5,854 nt of DNA, taken from NCBI GenBank assembly GCA_943329165.2, contig CALQCV020000133.1:1-5854 (forward strand). Direction: 5' to 3'. Below the pieces are notes generated by a model. It saw only the letters and a list, made by a program, of their open reading frames with translations. It was not told the DNA's origin and did no database searches. The translations under genes and the position numbers were made by a program. This document shows positions 5,576 to 5,854 of the stretch, piece by piece. This DNA comes from Candidatus Nitrotoga sp. CP45 (GTDB lineage: Bacteria > Bacteroidota > Bacteroidia > Flavobacteriales > Flavobacteriaceae). Positions within the stretch are counted from its first letter, which is position 1, and each line of letters begins with the position of its first letter.

Positions 5576-5854
5576 CTATATTTCAAACAAAATTAATCCA
5601 CCTGCTGTAAAACTTGGTAAAATGGTAAAATTGACTTCCCTTTTTATTTCATGCTCTATCTTACTAGCTAATTTCAAAATATAATCATTATTCAAATCTT
5701 TACCCACCAAAACCACATCTATAGTTCCAGTGTCATTCCCATTAGCATAATCACCAATAACAACAATCTTTTTAACATCACCCATTCGCTCCAAAACGAT
5801 AGCAACTAAGGAATCCAATCCAATATGTTGATGAATAATTTTTTGGAGTGCAGC
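5576..5854 (-). CDS. Nucleotidyltransferase-fold regulator-like protein, C-terminal part
   Basis: The frame is open from the window edge to TAG at 5578-5576, giving 92 residues. A TTG at 5818 is in frame, but twelve further codons (AALQKIIHQHIG) continue to the edge, so the gene extends beyond the window and the TTG is not the start. LGD-like GDVKKIVVIGDYANG, then TIDVVLVGKDLNNDYILKL and INREVNFTI-like REVNFTI form a nucleotidyltransferase-fold core. Only one clear acidic residue (in TIDVV) remains where active enzymes have DxD, so catalysis is doubtful. From memory, flavobacterial proteins of this kind have an N-terminal winged-helix domain and lie next to UpxY genes in polysaccharide loci; that domain would be outside the window. 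Six bases separate it from upxY, suggesting a regulatory pair. Its target is unknown. Confidence 0.75.
   Translation of the reverse strand, partial: AALQKIIHQHIGLDSLVAIVLERMGDVKKIVVIGDYANGNDTGTIDVVLVGKDLNNDYILKLASKIEHEIKREVNFTILPSFTAGGLILFEI

Noticed and set aside
5576..5818. An 80-residue gene starting at TTG 5818
   Set aside because: The frame stays open for 12 further codons to the window edge, and those residues fit the same protein, so the start lies outside the window.

Overview
The window looks like part of a surface-polysaccharide (O-antigen, capsule or exopolysaccharide) locus from a member of the Bacteroidota, most likely a flavobacterium. The DNA is AT-rich and Shine-Dalgarno sequences are weak or absent. 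A UpxY-type NusG paralogue is present, and the ABC exporter proteins resemble those common in flavobacteria. The genus is an inference; no marker gene is present. All genes lie on the minus strand, so transcription runs from high to low coordinates.

In order of transcription: (1) 5854-5576, the C-terminal part of a nucleotidyltransferase-fold protein, cut by the window edge, of a kind I associate with UpxY genes; (2) 5569-5111, a complete UpxY/NusG-like antiterminator; (3) 5110-4603, about 500 bp without an intact gene. This third stretch holds a GC-richer leader element, a terminator-like hairpin with a possible competing structure, and a decayed MNT-type nucleotidyltransferase gene; (4) 4602-3904, a SAM-dependent methyltransferase; (5) 3797-2697, a GT4 glycosyltransferase; (6) 2707-1760, a GT2 glycosyltransferase overlapping the previous gene by 11 bp; (7) 1744 to about 1347, a truncated GT2 pseudogene paralogous to gene 6; (8) 1352-1269, a second, diverged copy of the upxY 3' end and leader; (9) 1241-393, the ABC-2 permease (Wzm type); (10) 320-1, the N-terminal part of its ATPase (Wzt type), cut by the window edge. 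A heptanucleotide tandem repeat separates 9 and 10.

Likely combined role: the glycosyltransferases and methyltransferase help build or modify a glycan, and the ABC pair exports the lipid-linked chain. The NusG paralogue probably keeps RNA polymerase elongating through the long operon.

The most interesting points concern architecture. An 85-column direct repeat (about 86% identical by hand alignment) includes the last seven sense codons and stop of upxY. It occurs once after upxY and once directly before the permease, flanking the whole methyltransferase/glycosyltransferase cassette. This suggests that the permease once followed a upxY gene directly and that the cassette was inserted or recombined at that point. 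Downstream of upxY, the transcript could fold into mutually exclusive hairpins, one of them terminator-like, which is a plausible target for the antiterminator. I see no clearly new enzyme system; novelty, if any, lies in this leader and in the mosaic structure.
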